DNA of 64,000 nt from Syngnathus acus (GCF_901709675.1 NC_051087.1:1754001-1818000), one strand, 5' to 3'; shown: positions 37,432-50,631, counted from the first letter of the stretch. The notes: generated from the letters alone by a model not told the origin. Numbers and translations: made by a program.

Positions 37432-40400
37432 ATGCCTGTACACCAGATTACGGTGGTCCCAGCCAGGGAGAACGGCAAGAGCGCCTCTCGGCCCAAAGAC
37501 AGGAATGAGGTAAGGTCCCGACCCACTTCTCACGGTGTGAGCCACATTTGGACTTCAAGCAAAATGTACCACTTGGAGGTCAAACCATCATGTTAGCAAA
37601 TCTGATGAGAAGTCAGCTCAGCTCAGCTGAGCCATCAAAACTGCTCCGATTTGGTTTAAATGGAAAAGTTGTGCTGGAAAAGCTGCATGGCTCCATTATC
37701 ATGGGTTGACAGCCTTTTCCCACTCCCAGCAAGCTTTTATCACTCTTTTTCTGCTCTTTTTAACAGAGTGTGACAAGACACTGTTGGGGTGGGGGCACAT
37801 CCCAGGGTTACGTCACACACACATACACCCACACACTTAGCCAACGTGTGTGTTTCCCTCGAGAGCGAGAAGGGGAAAGCCAGATTTAGAAATGACCTAA
37901 GATGACTGATTACGGTATTGTCACTGAGATTTTTTTGTTGTTGTAACACTCGGGGCTACTGTCCCTGCACATTTTGGGGAGGTATTGGTGTGGTAACTTG
38001 TTTCATTTGTTCCGTAACCACACTTGGATCAAATCACTCACATCTCAAATCGTCTTTCCCCATCGAAATGAATGTGAACGCTATTAATCGATTCCAGCCC
38101 AACAACAACAAACCTTTTTTTATTAAGAAAAATCACACACTATAATCTTTGTAGTTTATAAAAACAAGCAGTAATGAGATAATTAGATTCAGAAAGAATT
38201 TAGCAGTTTTTCTCACACTTACTTTTTAGAGCAGGCTTGTTCATTAGTTCTTATTTGTCCCCTAAATGCTTTGTTTTGGTTTAGTTCCCGAAGGCTCGTG
38301 AATGATATTATCTGCCAAAAATGAAATTAAATGACATTCTGACTTTAATTATAGTTAAATGTTAAATGTTTGATCAATTTCACTTCAAGTTGAGCTAATT
38401 GATTTTGCCATATGGTTATCATGAATATTCCCATCTTGTTATCGGGAAATCGCTAACAGTATCCATCTAAATATATTGAGTGGTGCTCTCAAGCCGCATC
38501 ACTTAATCCGTCCACAAGTAGCATGCACATGTTCAACTCGGCTGTCTTCAGCCTCCATTGCAGCCAGGAGAGAGTCGTCACAGGGGCAGGTAGGCCATAG
38601 CTGCGTGGCTAGTTGCTCATTTAATCAACAATTGCCGGAGCTTCTTGACGCCTGGAAGCAAACAATATGTGGGCGATGTCGCTTGAGCGCCTCAGTCAGG
38701 CTCATGAATCAGACAAGGGAACGCGCTTGTTAAAACAACTGTATAAATAGCACCAGGTTGTAAGCATCCATTTTGTTCCAGCATTCATGTAACGTAGAAT
38801 GTGTACAACACTGTTAAGGAATGAAATGAAAAGCAGAGGCGCTTTAAATCTAATCAGACGTGCGCCGAGTTTGTTAATTCACAGTCTCATCACAAGTGAT
38901 GAGGGTGTGCACACTTGTGCAATCTCGTTATTTCTTTGGGTTGAAGGGGGATGTAGACTTTTGAAATTCACTTAATTCCTTTTGTTTATTGTAACATAAC
39001 AAAATGAAATATTCTGGGGGTTTTTTCACTCAACTGCAGAAGAACGGAACCATAAATTCAACAACAATTAGCGTCTTTTAATAACATTTCCAGACTCCTG
39101 ATGACCATCACACGTGTGCACTTCTACATGCGCGCATAGCCGAAAAGCACAGAGCCGCTAATAGCAAATCAGGCGAGCAGCAAATCCCTTGATCAGCTTA
39201 GATGAGGCCCTCTTGTCTCTACGTGTGGATGCCTTCTCTATTGTACCAGCCATGTCATCACAAATTTGGGGGGGGGGGCAGCCCTGCAAATATTTAATCT
39301 CAGTTTTTCATAAGCCACAAGTTTGTAACATTACCGTCATATATTCTTTATCCTCTATAAAATGAATATTACTGTTATTTTTTGCTGACTACAACAACTA
39401 ACAGAAGTCATAGAAGGAATTGTTTACTTTTCTTCTTGTATATCAACATGACTTTTATACAGTACTGCCTCCTGTTGGCCAAAGCCGGAAGGAGCAGTAC
39501 ACTGAATTGGATTGTAGCATTAAATCGTGATTCACAAACTGGAAACATGGTTGGAACATTGGAGGTCATGCGGGTTGACCATGTGCCGTTTTCACCCCAA
39601 AAAAAACATCATTCCGCCGTAATGATCTCCCGTCTTTTCGTCTTTACGCTTCAGGGCTCCCAGGCCAAGACCCCTGGTCGCTCAGGCAGTCGATCCAGCA
39701 ACATCTCCAAGGTAACCACACTGACCTCCCGGAGTGTTTGGGTAAACCAAAAACAACATTTAATTGCATCTTTGGGAATCAAATGTATTTAAAAGCGAGC
39801 GCATTGGTTCTCGTGATCTCTTCCAGGCGAGCAACTCGACAGCGGGACAAACCAGCAAGACGTCCGTCACCCCGTCTTCTCAGGATATTTGCCGGTAGAT
39901 TATTTACCATCGCTACCATCCTATGTCACCAACTCTATTGAAAAAGTACTCAACTGTGTGGCTGCAAGAGTGTGTCTAGAAGAGCATTTCATGTGCGTCT
40001 TGAATTTTGACAACCTCTCATGCGTCCACCCATTGTGCTCATTTCACCGCCACCGTTTTCATCGTACCATTTTAATTTGAAACTTTTTTGTAAAGTCACA
40101 AAAAAATAGAAATCAAAGAAATAATTCAGAAAATGTTTTTCTGTATTATAAAGTTCAGTGGATTTTCATATATTTTGCATGAAATTTTAAATTTGTCACC
40201 TCATTGTCATCTCATCTCAGCATCCATTGTGTGTGTGTGTCACATGTTCAGTGTTGTCCAGTTGAGCCGTGTTGAGGAGGATGTGTCCGAATTGCCCACC
40301 CCCATTGACAACAAGACCTCGCGACGAGCTCCCATGACGGTTCCTAGCGCCGCCCGGGGCCCCTCAGCCCCGGCCCCTAAGAAGCAGGTGAAGCGCCGCC

Positions 40401-42762
40401 ATCGCCGGAAGAGGAACAGCTTCGACCCATTGGAGGCCAAATACCCGCACCGCGACGAGACTCGGTCGGAGGACCCCTCACGGGCTCCCCCGGCGCGCTT
40501 CCGCTGTCTGGACTCCACCTCGGAGGACGAGAAGCCGGTGAGCCGCAGCTGGTCTAAGGAGAAATCCAGACGGGCTCGACACCGCAGCCGGAGCAAGAGC
40601 GGCGAGGACGTGACGGAGGTGATGGAGTTGCAATCTCTGGGCTCCGACGAGATGAAGGACGACCGACCCCTGGTGGTGGACGACGGCGTGAAAAATCCAC
40701 GCGGCCTCAGTAGCAGCGGGAACAGCTCTCTGAGGGAAAGCTTGCCCAGTATGGACAAGGAGCCCAGTGCGCCCGACAGCTCGTCGGAAGACGACGAGGA
40801 GCTGATCACTAAAAAGTATCAGGAGAAGGGGGTGGGGCACGGGGACATGTCAGCGCCCACTCCTCAGAAACGCTGCGGCGCGAACGGCGCCCCGCCGCAT
40901 CACGTCTGCTCCGATGACTCCGAGTTGGAGGTGTGCAGGTCAGTCGGGGCGTGCGGCCACACGCTACCCGTGTCAAAGAAGGTCCACAATAATGGACGCG
41001 TTGAAGAACTTTCTGTGTGGTTCCAAATCCGCACGAGTCTGGCAAACGGATGCATCCGGAACGCTCAGACACTTCCTCACCGCTGGTGAATTTTTGTGCG
41101 CAGGATCTGCCATTGCGAGGGCGACGAGGAGTGCCCACTCATCATGCCCTGCCACTGCACGGGCAGCCTCAGCTTCGTGCACCAAGCGTGTCTCTACCAG
41201 TGGATCAAGTCGTCGGACACCCGCTGCTGCGAGCTCTGCAAGTTTGACTTCATCATGGAGACCAAACTCAAACCTCTGTGCAAGGTACTCCTTGACCCAC
41301 GGCATGAACTGAATTTCAGCAGCTAATATTTTTCACCTCCTTTGTCTTGCCAGTGGGAGAAGTTACACATGACCAAGAGTGAGAGAAGGAAGATCTACTG
41401 CTCCGTGTTGTTCCACCTCATAGCCATAGTCTGCATGCTGTGGTCCGTCTACATCCTGATCAAGAGAACCACCGAGGAGATCAAACTGGGCAAGAACGGT
41501 AAGTAGGCCCGCTGTGTGTCGTCGCTAAATCATCAGATATATGTAAAAAAAAAAAAAAAAAAAGACTAAATCCAATCCCCTCCCCGGACAGTCAATTACT
41601 AGGTGCACCTGCAAAAACCAGAGAATAAAGTCCAAATCTTACAAGAGTTGATGTTATTTTACACCAAAAAAAGCCATTTTCTGCCTTGTAATATGACAAC
41701 TTTATTCTCACAATGTCGTTATTCCTTAAAAAATGCAGAGAAAGAGAAATCCCATAGAAATGAATTTATATCCAAATATTTGAGCAAGAATAGTAGAAAG
41801 TGATGTGATTTGGTCATGTGATCGTCAATGCTATTAAATATTGGCTACTACACGATATGTATCACGGCCACTTTCCAGCCTAAATGAGTAAAGCTTTATT
41901 AAGCCAATTAGTCAATAACGTACCTTGGAACCGATATGACACGAGATGGAACCGAAGCACAACTTTTATACTTTGGCTAGAGCTCGACAGCTTATACATT
42001 TTCAGTTAATAATAGAGGATAACCACATGGCCTTTATTATTTCAACTTAAAGACTTTATAGAAACATTATGACATTTCTGTGGAGCTGCAATTGTGGGCT
42101 CAAGTGATTATTTTTATTATTTAATAAAAATTCATATAAATAAATAATAGAAATCGGAATTTTTATTATTTTTATTACTTTTTTTGGGATGGTACTTAAT
42201 ATAAAAAGTTTGAGAACTATTGCTGTCTGGATAATCTTATGAGAGGCCACAAGGTTTAAACCAATCAGGATCCAGGAGGCGTGGCCATGATACATGCTTA
42301 TAAAAGTAGCGCTCAGTCAGTAGAAGTCAACCAGCGAACGAGAGAGAGAGAAATTAACACTGTTGGTTGCAGAGGAATTTTGGCGGATTTCTCTCCTGAA
42401 GTACTATACCCCCCAGGGTAAGCACAGCGCTGTATCTCAACCCACTCCTGTGAGCGATGTTGGCGCCCCCTGCGGGCTGAATAACTCCATTAATCCGTGT
42501 CCCCTCCTTCTCCCCAGGCGTGCTGGAGTGGCCCTTCTGGACCAAACTGATCGTGGTGGCCATCGGTTTCACGGGGGGCCTCATCTTCATGTACATCCAG
42601 TGCAAGGTCTATCTGCAGCTGTGGCGCCGCCTCAAGGCCTTCAACCGCATCATCACTGTGCAAAACTGCCCCGATAAGAACCGGCTCGACATCGGGAAGC
42701 CGCAGGCGGTCGCCGAGGGGACCGCGGTGCCGCCGGACTCGGACGGGCATAATCCCGTTTGA
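37432..42762 (+). CDS. marchf1: Membrane-associated RING-CH E3 ubiquitin ligase 1
   Basis: E3 ligase of endosomal and plasma membranes; mammalian MARCHF1 ubiquitinates MHC class II and CD86. Exons 37432-37509, 39655-39711, 39827-39894, optional 40252-40938, 41104-41284, 41354-41498 and 42518-42762 join in frame to 257 residues, or 486 with the optional exon. The N-terminus [14 protein letters not shown] and the SSNISK and SSQDICR stretches are typical of MARCHF1/8. The RING-CH core runs from [13 protein letters not shown] through [16 protein letters not shown] to the CCELC motif. Two membrane segments follow ([17 protein letters not shown] and [18 protein letters not shown]) and then [20 protein letters not shown]1 rather than MARCHF8 is favoured by its neighbours smim31, apela and tma16. 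Confidence 0.92.
37510..39654 (+). other. marchf1 intron 1
   Basis: A 2.1-kb intron with no supported ORF, RNA gene or element. A nine-base G-run lies near 39270. Confidence 0.6.
40252..40938 (+). CDS. marchf1: marchf1 in-frame cassette exon
   Basis: This 687-base exon enters and leaves in phase 2, so including or skipping it never changes the frame. Skipping joins SSQDIC-R directly to RICHCEGD, the classical short form. Inclusion inserts 229 residues of charged, probably disordered sequence between the N-terminal tail and the RING-CH domain. It has a basic block [17 protein letters not shown], an Arg/Ser-rich part ([15 protein letters not shown]) and acidic-serine clusters (SSEDDEEL). The splice sites are good on both sides. 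Long isoforms with a large exon here are known for the MARCHF1/8 family. Confidence 0.85.
41499..42517 (+). other. marchf1 last intron
   Basis: A 1.0-kb AT-rich intron with an 18-base A-run near 41546 and no supported gene. Confidence 0.6.
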
Positions 42763-43265
42763 AGGTGGCGACAGTTTGCAGTCAAGCCGCACTGGACTTC
42801 AAGTGTGTCATAAGGTTCATATTGTTTTCATTATTTTGTCTTCAACAATTCACTTTTGTGTCTATCAAGAAAGCCAGCAGGCAGCGGACGGTGACCACGA
42901 AGAGTGATGATGAGGTCTCGACTCCAGAAATGGACTGTCGTATTTTTTTACGTTCCCTTTATGCACTTTGTCAAACTGCACTAAAGCCCCTTGGTACATT
43001 CCCTTGAGCTAACGGGTGGGCAAAGTACAGCCCGCAGGTTACATGCAGCTTGGAAATGTTTAAATAATTCTTTTGTTGAAATGAACTAACATAGTTGACA
43101 TCCACATTCAAAGTCTTTTTACATCATCAACAAATGGCCTGTCCTATCAATCCAAAAATGAATTAAGGGCCTGGAGTGCAACCCGCCATGAGAATTATTT
43201 TCCTTTTGCTGATTGGCTGAGAGAAGTCACATGGTATGGTTTCACTTTTGGAAGTGAATCACTAG

Positions 43266-43271
43266 AATAAA
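43266..43271 (+). terminator. marchf1: marchf1 polyadenylation signal
   Basis: AATAAA about 500 bases after the stop; another AATAAA occurs near 43580. Either places the 3' end close to, or overlapping, the convergent tma16 3' end. Confidence 0.45.
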
Positions 43272-43665
43272 GGACATTTTCTAAAATATTGTAATTTATT
43301 AACACACCCATGTAATTACTTGAAATCAAATTTGGTTCAGTGAGTTATTTGTATTTTTTTGCCACTTTTGCGATTGAGCAAACATGATCATTTGTGGGAG
43401 GTGTGACGTTTTAAAGGTCAGATTGCAGTCTTTCATTATGGCGCTACGTTTAGAAACGACATGTTAGTCGCTTTGTTTACGTGTTCACGTTTCTACCAGA
43501 GACGCCACAAAAAGTTGGGAAACCCTTCACGACACCATGAATTTGATTAGCTAAAAAGACACATTTAGCTTGTTTGTGCAATAAACCCAATGTAGAAAAC
43601 GTGTAGAGTCGTTTGTGGTTAAAAAAAGTCTTTGGGAAGTCTCATGCAAGACAACAAAAGAAATC

Positions 43666-44967
43666 TTAGTCGGAGTCAGACATCAGAATGTTTTCGTCCA
43701 ACTCTTCATCGCTATCTTCATCATTATCGCCCAACTCTTCTTCTTTGTTGTCCTTTTGTTCCTCTTTGTCGTTCTTCTGCTCTTTTTTGTCCTTGACTTC
43801 CACGCCAGTGTTGGAAACCTTCGTGAATTTAATGTTAGGAAGTTTCTTCAAATCTCCCGTCCATTCCCTGCAGTACAGAAACATTTCTTGACTCCAGAAG
43901 ATGTCTCAATAAAGAGGTTGTGGATCAACCTCTGCTCACCATTGTATGTTTTTTTTTATTTTTTATTGATTTATATTTACACTGCCAAGAGTGATTCGCT
44001 CACCTGAATGTTTTCAGATTTTTCGTGTTGATAAAGTCTGGGATCTCTATGAAAACAAAGGACATTTATATTAATATTTTTTATTACAAACATGTATGGA
44101 GTTAATGTACATTTACAAGTACGGACCGAACCCGGCGCCGTGGAACAGCGCCCGCTCGCGCTCGATGGTTTGCTTGATGAAGTCCTCCCTGGCGCCGTGG
44201 AGACGCCCCTTCCGGCCCTTGATGCTGTTGACCAGCTCGATCTGCTCCAGCTCGCCGTCAAATCGTTGCAGGTACCTACAACACACATGCATAGCAATTC
44301 AAGTTTTTTGTAATGCTGGACAGCAAGTCGTCGTAGTATTATACTGCCCCCTTGTGGCCAAGGCACGTATATCATGACTCACAAACCGTTTTAATCTTTG
44401 CACAGAATAAGATAATTTTAAAACGCTGCCCCACCTTTCGATGATGTGACAAGCATCCTTCATAGTGTACGTGGTCTTTTCTGGGTCCAACTGGCTCTGA
44501 AACCATAACAGCTTGTCACCTGTGGATGGAAAATGTATCCTCGATTAAAAATTGAAACACGAAAGAAAATAGATAAGTAACTTACCGATATTATTCAGAC
44601 GGGCAGCTTTTTCAACTTTGTGTCTGCAGAAACAAAACAGTACGCCATAATGCAGGAAATATTTGAAAGCAAAACATTATAAAACATTCAGATGAAAAGC
44701 AGAGAATACGTCGTATGTTGAGACCATCGTAAACCCACCGGTCTTTCTTCCTGAGTCGTATTTCTTCCCGGGCCAAGTAGGCTGCTTTCCGACTGTACGG
44801 ATGCACAACCTTCTCCGGGGCTTTTCCCTTCTTCTGCGTTTTAGGCTGAAGACAAATTACAATTATATCGTATAAAGGGATGTTACATTTATTAAGATGT
44901 CTTTTTTCATTAAGATTGTGATCGATTTGTTTCGTTGTTAAAGCAAATAAAAGATGGGTCTCACCAT
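43666..44967 (-). CDS. tma16: Translation machinery-associated protein 16
   Basis: Nuclear/nucleolar factor that binds pre-60S ribosomal particles. Seven exons join in frame on the minus strand: 44965-44967 (ATG only), 44739-44845, 44586-44623, 44435-44519, 44127-44275, 44004-44046 and 43666-43867. They give 208 residues (human 203). Matching segments are [87 protein letters not shown] and [10 protein letters not shown]. The tail is Lys/Glu-rich then acidic and ends ILMSDSD. All splice joins keep phase, so the model is strong. It is head-to-head with tmem154 and tail-to-tail with marchf1. Confidence 0.94.
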
Positions 44968-46129
44968 TGCTGTTGGGAACTCGTGGTTAGTTTGTTGACA
45001 GCTGGGCCGGAAGCGGAAATGATAAAGTTCCGCATGGAAAAGGTGTTCGGGTGAAACAAAAGCAGGGAAAACAATCCCGTAGTTTCTATGGGATTTGAGT
45101 TTATCCGGACACCCCCAATAAAACGGAATTAAAAATGTATAAATTTATCAACTAAAAACTCATCTGTTCAGAATTTTCAAGACAAAATTTTAATATTATA
45201 TTTACTTTTTATTTACTTTATTTCACCAATTACAAACTATCTAATTATAAACAGTGTAAGTTTTTACTATATTCATATAGCTGCACAATTTTTTCAAACA
45301 AATTATTAGGGATTATATTTGTCATTGCTTTGAAAACAGACTCTGCATCCAAGTTGCTAAATCCTCCTTGTCATGTTCCTTCTGAGAATTCTGCATCTTT
45401 TTTTTCATGAAATGCTTGACCCCGTAATAATTGTCACACAGCCATCATAAACAGCTGTGACATTAAGACAGATATTACTCAAATCCATTCATTTTACACC
45501 ATAATAGGAATAAAGATAGTGTACTAATACAACCCTAAAAGTGGGCCAACTATATTAAAAGTAATTTGAAAATGTATTAATTATATGATCTGCGTTTCAG
45601 ATGGTACAATTTTTCCCTTTTCTCCACAATTTGCTTGCCACAAGACGTTATGGAAAATAAAACTAATCCCAGGTGATTTAAAACATGGGAATTCTGCCCA
45701 GCAACAGGCAGCCAGACTTTTTGGATTGGCTTATAGGGCACATTAAATTGTGCCCTCAGAACCCCGCCTAGGGGCAAGGGGTCAGGGCCTTAAAAAGTAT
45801 ATTTCTCACGCAACGCATTCAACATGCAGGAACAGGAACAGCCTGGGTGTAAGGAGGCTCCCTGTGGCACCCAATTAGTTCATAGAAAAGGTTGACACTG
45901 CAGGTTCCCGCTCATGCATACCTGACAGCCTGCAGCAGGAATGCGAGCGTGCGGTGGCGAACTTGCGCCAACAAGCACAAAAAAAAGTTGCGTCACACCC
46001 GAGTTACTGGTCTTGGTGGGCGTGGCCTACCTCTGTCTTCTTCTTCTTCCTCTCCCATCCACGTAGGTCAGACTTGTCAGGAAGTTGCGATGCTGTGACA
46101 CACACAACATAAAACAACACGATGGCAAC
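44968..46129 (+). other. tma16-tmem154 intergenic region
   Basis: A 1.16-kb spacer between divergent genes. It is AT-rich at 45120-45600 and has a short palindrome GGGCACATTAAATTGTGCCC near 45737. No ORF or RNA gene is supported. An ATG at 46122 opens a 13-codon ORF that overlaps the tmem154 start out of frame. Confidence 0.5.
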
Positions 46130-48476
46130 ATGTCCGCCCCGAGGCTTTCTTCTACTAGCATGAGAGACCAACACAGGAATACCCCACTGTTCCTGCTCCT
46201 GTTGTGGCTCCTCACAAACACCTGGACCAGAACAGGTAAGGATTTTTTTTTCCCCCCGTGTCAGCAAATTCATACAATTCTAGTCTAAGGCCGACTCCCA
46301 GAGGACTCTTTGTCTTGTTTTATCCCTGATCCTGATGACTAATTCTTTTATCCAGTCAGAGCAGGATCACACTGGAATTGTCTTTATCGTAAAAATGTTA
46401 CAATGCAGTGCTATGTAAAATTTTTACGATAAAGCTTTGGTGGAACAAAGTGATCATGGCGGTAACAAAATCTCCACATGTGCTTTTGCAACCTTTTTGA
46501 TTTTTGTGGCAAGTGCTTGACAGGAAGTGGTAAGTTCCTGTATGGTGTGACTAAAAAGTACTGCGATACTGCAAGGTATGGATTCCACACCATGTAAACA
46601 CAACAAGGCCAGTATCGCCAATACCAGAGGTGGTAAAAGTATATCTGGTTGAATTTTCATTTTGGCGGATTAATGCAGTTGAGAGGTTCTGGGTTTGAAT
46701 CCCTGGCTGTACTTTGGCTTCCTCCCACATTCTCAGGATACTTCATTTTTTTGGGTGGTAAATAAGTTGAAACTCAGGAGAGAATTTGGTTTGTTTGTAT
46801 TTTTGTGGAAAGTAATCTTTTTTTGAGACCTACGAATTCTTCCTCAGATTTTTTGTCATCTTTGTGTTTTTGTTGCTGTTGTAGTGTCAAGCCAAGATGA
46901 GGTGATTGAAGAAGAAAGCCAAACAGTGGGAAAATTCACAGACCAAGAACAAGTCGTGGAGGACACGAAAACTTTCGGTTAAACTTTATAGCATACATTT
47001 TTTATAGACATGATATGACAATAACACATCTGCCATCATTGGAAAACAAAATTGACGAGTTTTGTGTTGTAGAAGATGTATGCAGTACACAAGCCAGCTG
47101 TCATTATAAAACCTTTATATTGTTGGTCTCATTTTCTCAAATTCTTACCATTCAAGAGAAAAAAAAGAATTAGCTTTAATAAGTAGAGACACGTGGCAGC
47201 AATTTTTTTTTTTTATCATTTGTAGAGCCGACATTATCCAGCCCCAATGCTACTCCATCATCGGAGCTCTCAACCACCCAGGGCAGCGTCTTGGATCCAG
47301 GTAACGCCAGAGATCTTTGTCATGTCAAATTAAAAGTAGAAAAAATACATTTTGAAGAAGCTTTTTTTTTTTCCCAGCCTCTGGACCAGGAGAGCTTGGC
47401 TCAGGAGTGGACAGTCCAGGTATGCATACATATGATTGTAATATTTATTATGTATTATTTATTATTTATTTAATTACAAGTCTTAGTAGTAATTCTTGTA
47501 ATTGTAGTGATTCGTATTCTGTCAGAAGGGATTACAGATAATGTCAATTTGCTGGACACGACCTTGAGCCCCCGGAAGGACGAAGGTCTCAGCATCACCA
47601 TCATCCTCATCCCGGTGGCCCTGGTGGTCTTCATCATCGTCAGTGTCATGTTCGCCCTCTTCCTCAGGCGCAGGTTCAAAATGGAGGCTGCCGTTCATGG
47701 TACGAGTCGACTCGAAAAGTGCATTTCGGTTCTTAGAACTACACAACATGTACTGTAAATTGAGTTTTGTTTTTTTGTAGAGTCCACAAAGGATGATCCA
47801 TATCTGGATGGCTCGAGTACAGAGAAAGTACCAATGTACGTACTTTATATACATTTAATGAATTTATTTAAAAATATGTGTTGAAAATACAATTTTGTGT
47901 GTCCAGGCCTATGTTTGAAGAAGACGTTCCTTCAGTGCTGGAGCTGGAGATGGAAGAACTGGACCAGTGGATGATCAAAGATGGTACATTTTAAACATGT
48001 TGCAATGTTCCACCAACTGCATATCAGGAAAAAAAGCACATTTTAAAGTAATTGTCTCTTAACAAGTATTTAAGTGCTAATTTCTGATATAAATATATAA
48101 CACAAAGTGGGTCAAAAAATTAGAAACAGCTCCCATTATGTATGAAAGTTAGTTTTAATGATATGACAGCTGTTTCCATTGTGTGACCGATGCGTTACGA
48201 CATCCACAAACACACCCACACACTCTTACGACATAGTCCCGTGTGGCGCAACGTGGATGACCTCCTTGGTCCTCAGCTGAGAAGGCCGAGGTCCACTTAC
48301 TCAACCTCGCTGAGGCTCCACGAGGCCTTTCCCGTATTTACTTTCCACGAAATCCGAGGGCACGTTCGACGAAGATGTGCGCTCAACAGTTTACACAAGA
48401 CGGAAAAAAGAATTGCAAAACAAGACTGTCATGGAGAGGTCAAAGGTCACTTGCGAGGATGACACAGGATAATTAG
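46130..48476 (+). CDS. tmem154: Transmembrane protein 154
   Basis: Single-pass type I membrane protein of unknown molecular role; ovine TMEM154 variants affect lentivirus susceptibility. Exons 46130-46235, 46885-46977, 47226-47300, 47378-47419, 47508-47699, 47781-47835, 47907-47983 and a tentative 48277-48476 give 279 residues (human 183). The signal peptide is near residues 18-34 (NTPLFLLLLWLL); initiation at Met11 (46160) is equally plausible. A Ser/Thr/Glu-rich ectodomain precedes the membrane segment ITIILIPVALVVFIIVSVMF and the basic stop RRRFK. The cytoplasmic signature PMFEEDVPSVLELEMEELDQ is close to human PIFEEDTPSVMEIEMEELDK. The last exon is uncertain: it stays open and in phase but shows only weak similarity. 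The larger size comes mainly from small ectodomain exons, all in phase 1. Confidence 0.85.
46382..46434 (+). repeat. 53-base intronic hairpin
   Basis: CTTTATCGTAAAAAT (46382-46396) is perfectly complementary to 46420-46434. After a small bulge, TTACA (46398-46402) pairs with TGTAA (46414-46418), leaving an 11-base loop. It lies in tmem154 intron 1. It could be a small foldback element or a structured RNA; nothing shows expression. Confidence 0.85.
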
Positions 48477-49080
48477 AATGTCACTTGAGCGGTTTGGCAG
48501 TTCCTGCAATCGGGTTGCTGCAATGACAAAATTAGGCAACAGATGGCAGCCAAAATACACAATCCATGCAAAATGTTTTAGTTGTGATGAAAATATGGAC
48601 AAATGTTTTATTTTTTTTTCACTGGGAAGTGAGACTTCCCTATGTTGATAAGTTCCATTTCCTGGTCTTTTGTCACCATCACATGTTGCCTCTCCCTTTG
48701 ATTGTTTGGCTGCAGGTTGACGGCGTGGAAAAGCAAGCACAGCACACCCTGAAGTCATATTACATTTCCCCAATTTTCTTTTCTGTGGGTGTGCTCATCT
48801 GAGGTCACGCTCTGGGAAACGCTGAATTTCATCCTGATAATCTTCAACGGACAGCAGCACTGCATTCTATAGGGTCAAAGAAAGCCATCAAAACACACAC
48901 AGTTCATGTGGCAAAAACATTTTTGATTCCTAGTGGCAGTTTGTGCATGTGGCACTGATCTCAATGTGAATGCAGTTTTGTTTTTTGATGTTCTGTTGTT
49001 GTAAATATACAAATGCATCACAGCCAAAGATGTTATTTTCTGTTGGTGCTTTTTGTAAATAGGTATGAAATGTTTAACTA

Positions 49081-49086
49081 AATAAA
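49081..49086 (+). terminator. tmem154: tmem154 polyadenylation signal
   Basis: AATAAA about 600 bases after the proposed tmem154 stop and before the fbxw7 upstream region. Confidence 0.5.
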
Positions 49087-50159
49087 ATGATATGAAGATA
49101 TGGATTTGTCAAAATAACAACAAATTTATTCTGATATATTGTGATTTTTTTCCCCCAGTAAACACAACTTTATTTTGGGCTAATCTTTTTCTTGCATTTT
49201 TTTTATGATTCATCTTTATTTTTAGGGTGGCCCTTTTGAAGACTGGAGATAATAAAGTGGTTGCGGTTCAGTTGGCTATCTTTGACTTAATCAAATGAAA
49301 AATGGATCGCCACGCTTTACGCTTAACACGAGTTTTTGATGCTCATCAACTAGCGCTCGCGTGCTAATCTCAGACAAGAAACGTTAGCTTTGTCCTCCAG
49401 GCGGCTTGCTGCTTCTGAAATCAGGAACATTTTAATCCATTTGAATTTTGTCCAGAGGTTTCCATGACAACATCTTCTACGGAACTCGCAAATCTCCATG
49501 TCAAATATATTTGGAGATGAAAGTTGTTCTCACTAATTGATTCTACGTGATCTGGTGGCAAATTATTTGACAGGAAATAGCACAGACAAGTAGAATGTGA
49601 GCGAGTGAGTCATGTAGAACGTTTCATCATCATTATGGGGCAACATTGACAATATTTGCAGTTCCAGGGAATATTTCCCCATAAAATGTGGATTCGTACA
49701 GATCTGCTTTTGGCACTGGTGCGCTTTTCAACATCCTTTCGACCGGACGCCAGCATGGGTTGCCCACTGCTCAAAATCACACGCTCGGCCCTGGGCGATA
49801 TCTCCCACTTTCAGACGCTCCCTGGAGGATTCCCACACCCGGCATGCAAATGAGCAAGGTGCAGCAGCAGACTCAAAATTGGCTTAGTCCTAGCAGCAGC
49901 TTCATTTCTACAATTAAAAACAGAGAGAGAAAAATAGGAATTAAAAAAACATACATGTAAAATATCCTTTCAACAAGAAATGTCTATTTTTATTTCAGTA
50001 GGAAAAAAAGGCATTTCAATAGAACAACAATAAAATAAATAATTTTAATTGTTGAAATGGATGGATGAAAAAAGAAACAACTTGGAAAAGTAATTTTAGT
50101 AAAAAATGCAGTTTACAAGAAAACAAATACGGATGTTCCCTACGTCATTTCCTAGCGCC
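49087..50159 (+). other. tmem154-fbxw7 intergenic region
   Basis: AT-rich spacer without a supported gene. The ORFs near 49656-49960 show no family resemblance or splice context. Confidence 0.5.
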
Positions 50160-50631
50160 TGCTTGGAAACAAATCTTGACGTCATAATAACGCGACGCCT
50201 ATTAGTCAAGCGAGAAAAGCTAGCGGTGGCGGCTAGCGGCAGTCAAAGCCCAATTGCTCCCGTTTGACAAGCAGTTTGCTCCCGTTAAGACGCGCCCCCC
50301 TCCGTCACAAACACAGGCCGTGACGGACTTGGTGCGAGTGGCAAATACCCCCGACCGCTTTAAGCGAAGCGGCTAACACAAGCGGCGTTTTTTCACGAGC
50401 ACCCCCCGCGCGGACGGATGCTAAGTTAGCCGGTGCCGCTAACGTGGTCGCCCGCGGTACCAGTGCGCTTCACTCTGGGAAGAGAAGACACGAAAGGGAG
50501 GGCATCATCCCACCGGACGCTCCGGCCGGCGTTTGCTCCTCGTAGCCCATGAGGATATCTCGCTTGGGATACGCCGCCACAAGGAGCTACCGGAGAGGCC
50601 CTTCGTCCCTGACCGTCCTTGCGCTTGTGAG
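50160..50631 (+). promoter_or_regulatory. fbxw7: fbxw7 CpG-rich promoter and non-coding first exon
   Basis: A G+C- and CpG-rich stretch in AT-rich surroundings, ending in the donor CTTGTGAG/GTAAAC at 50631. It is the likely promoter and first exon of the alpha-type fbxw7 transcript. The transcription start is not resolvable. Confidence 0.5.

Noticed and set aside
40240-40840. Minus-strand ORFs of 120-189 codons
   Set aside because: They mirror the marchf1 cassette exon, whose plus-strand frame has proper splice phases.
45737-45756. Palindrome GGGCACATTAAATTGTGCCC
   Set aside because: A 7-bp stem in AT-rich intergenic DNA is short enough to occur by chance; no flanking features support a function.
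48190-48462. A 90-codon ORF in the tmem154 3' region
   Set aside because: It overlaps the proposed last tmem154 exon in a different frame, and the phase 1 donor before it requires the other frame.
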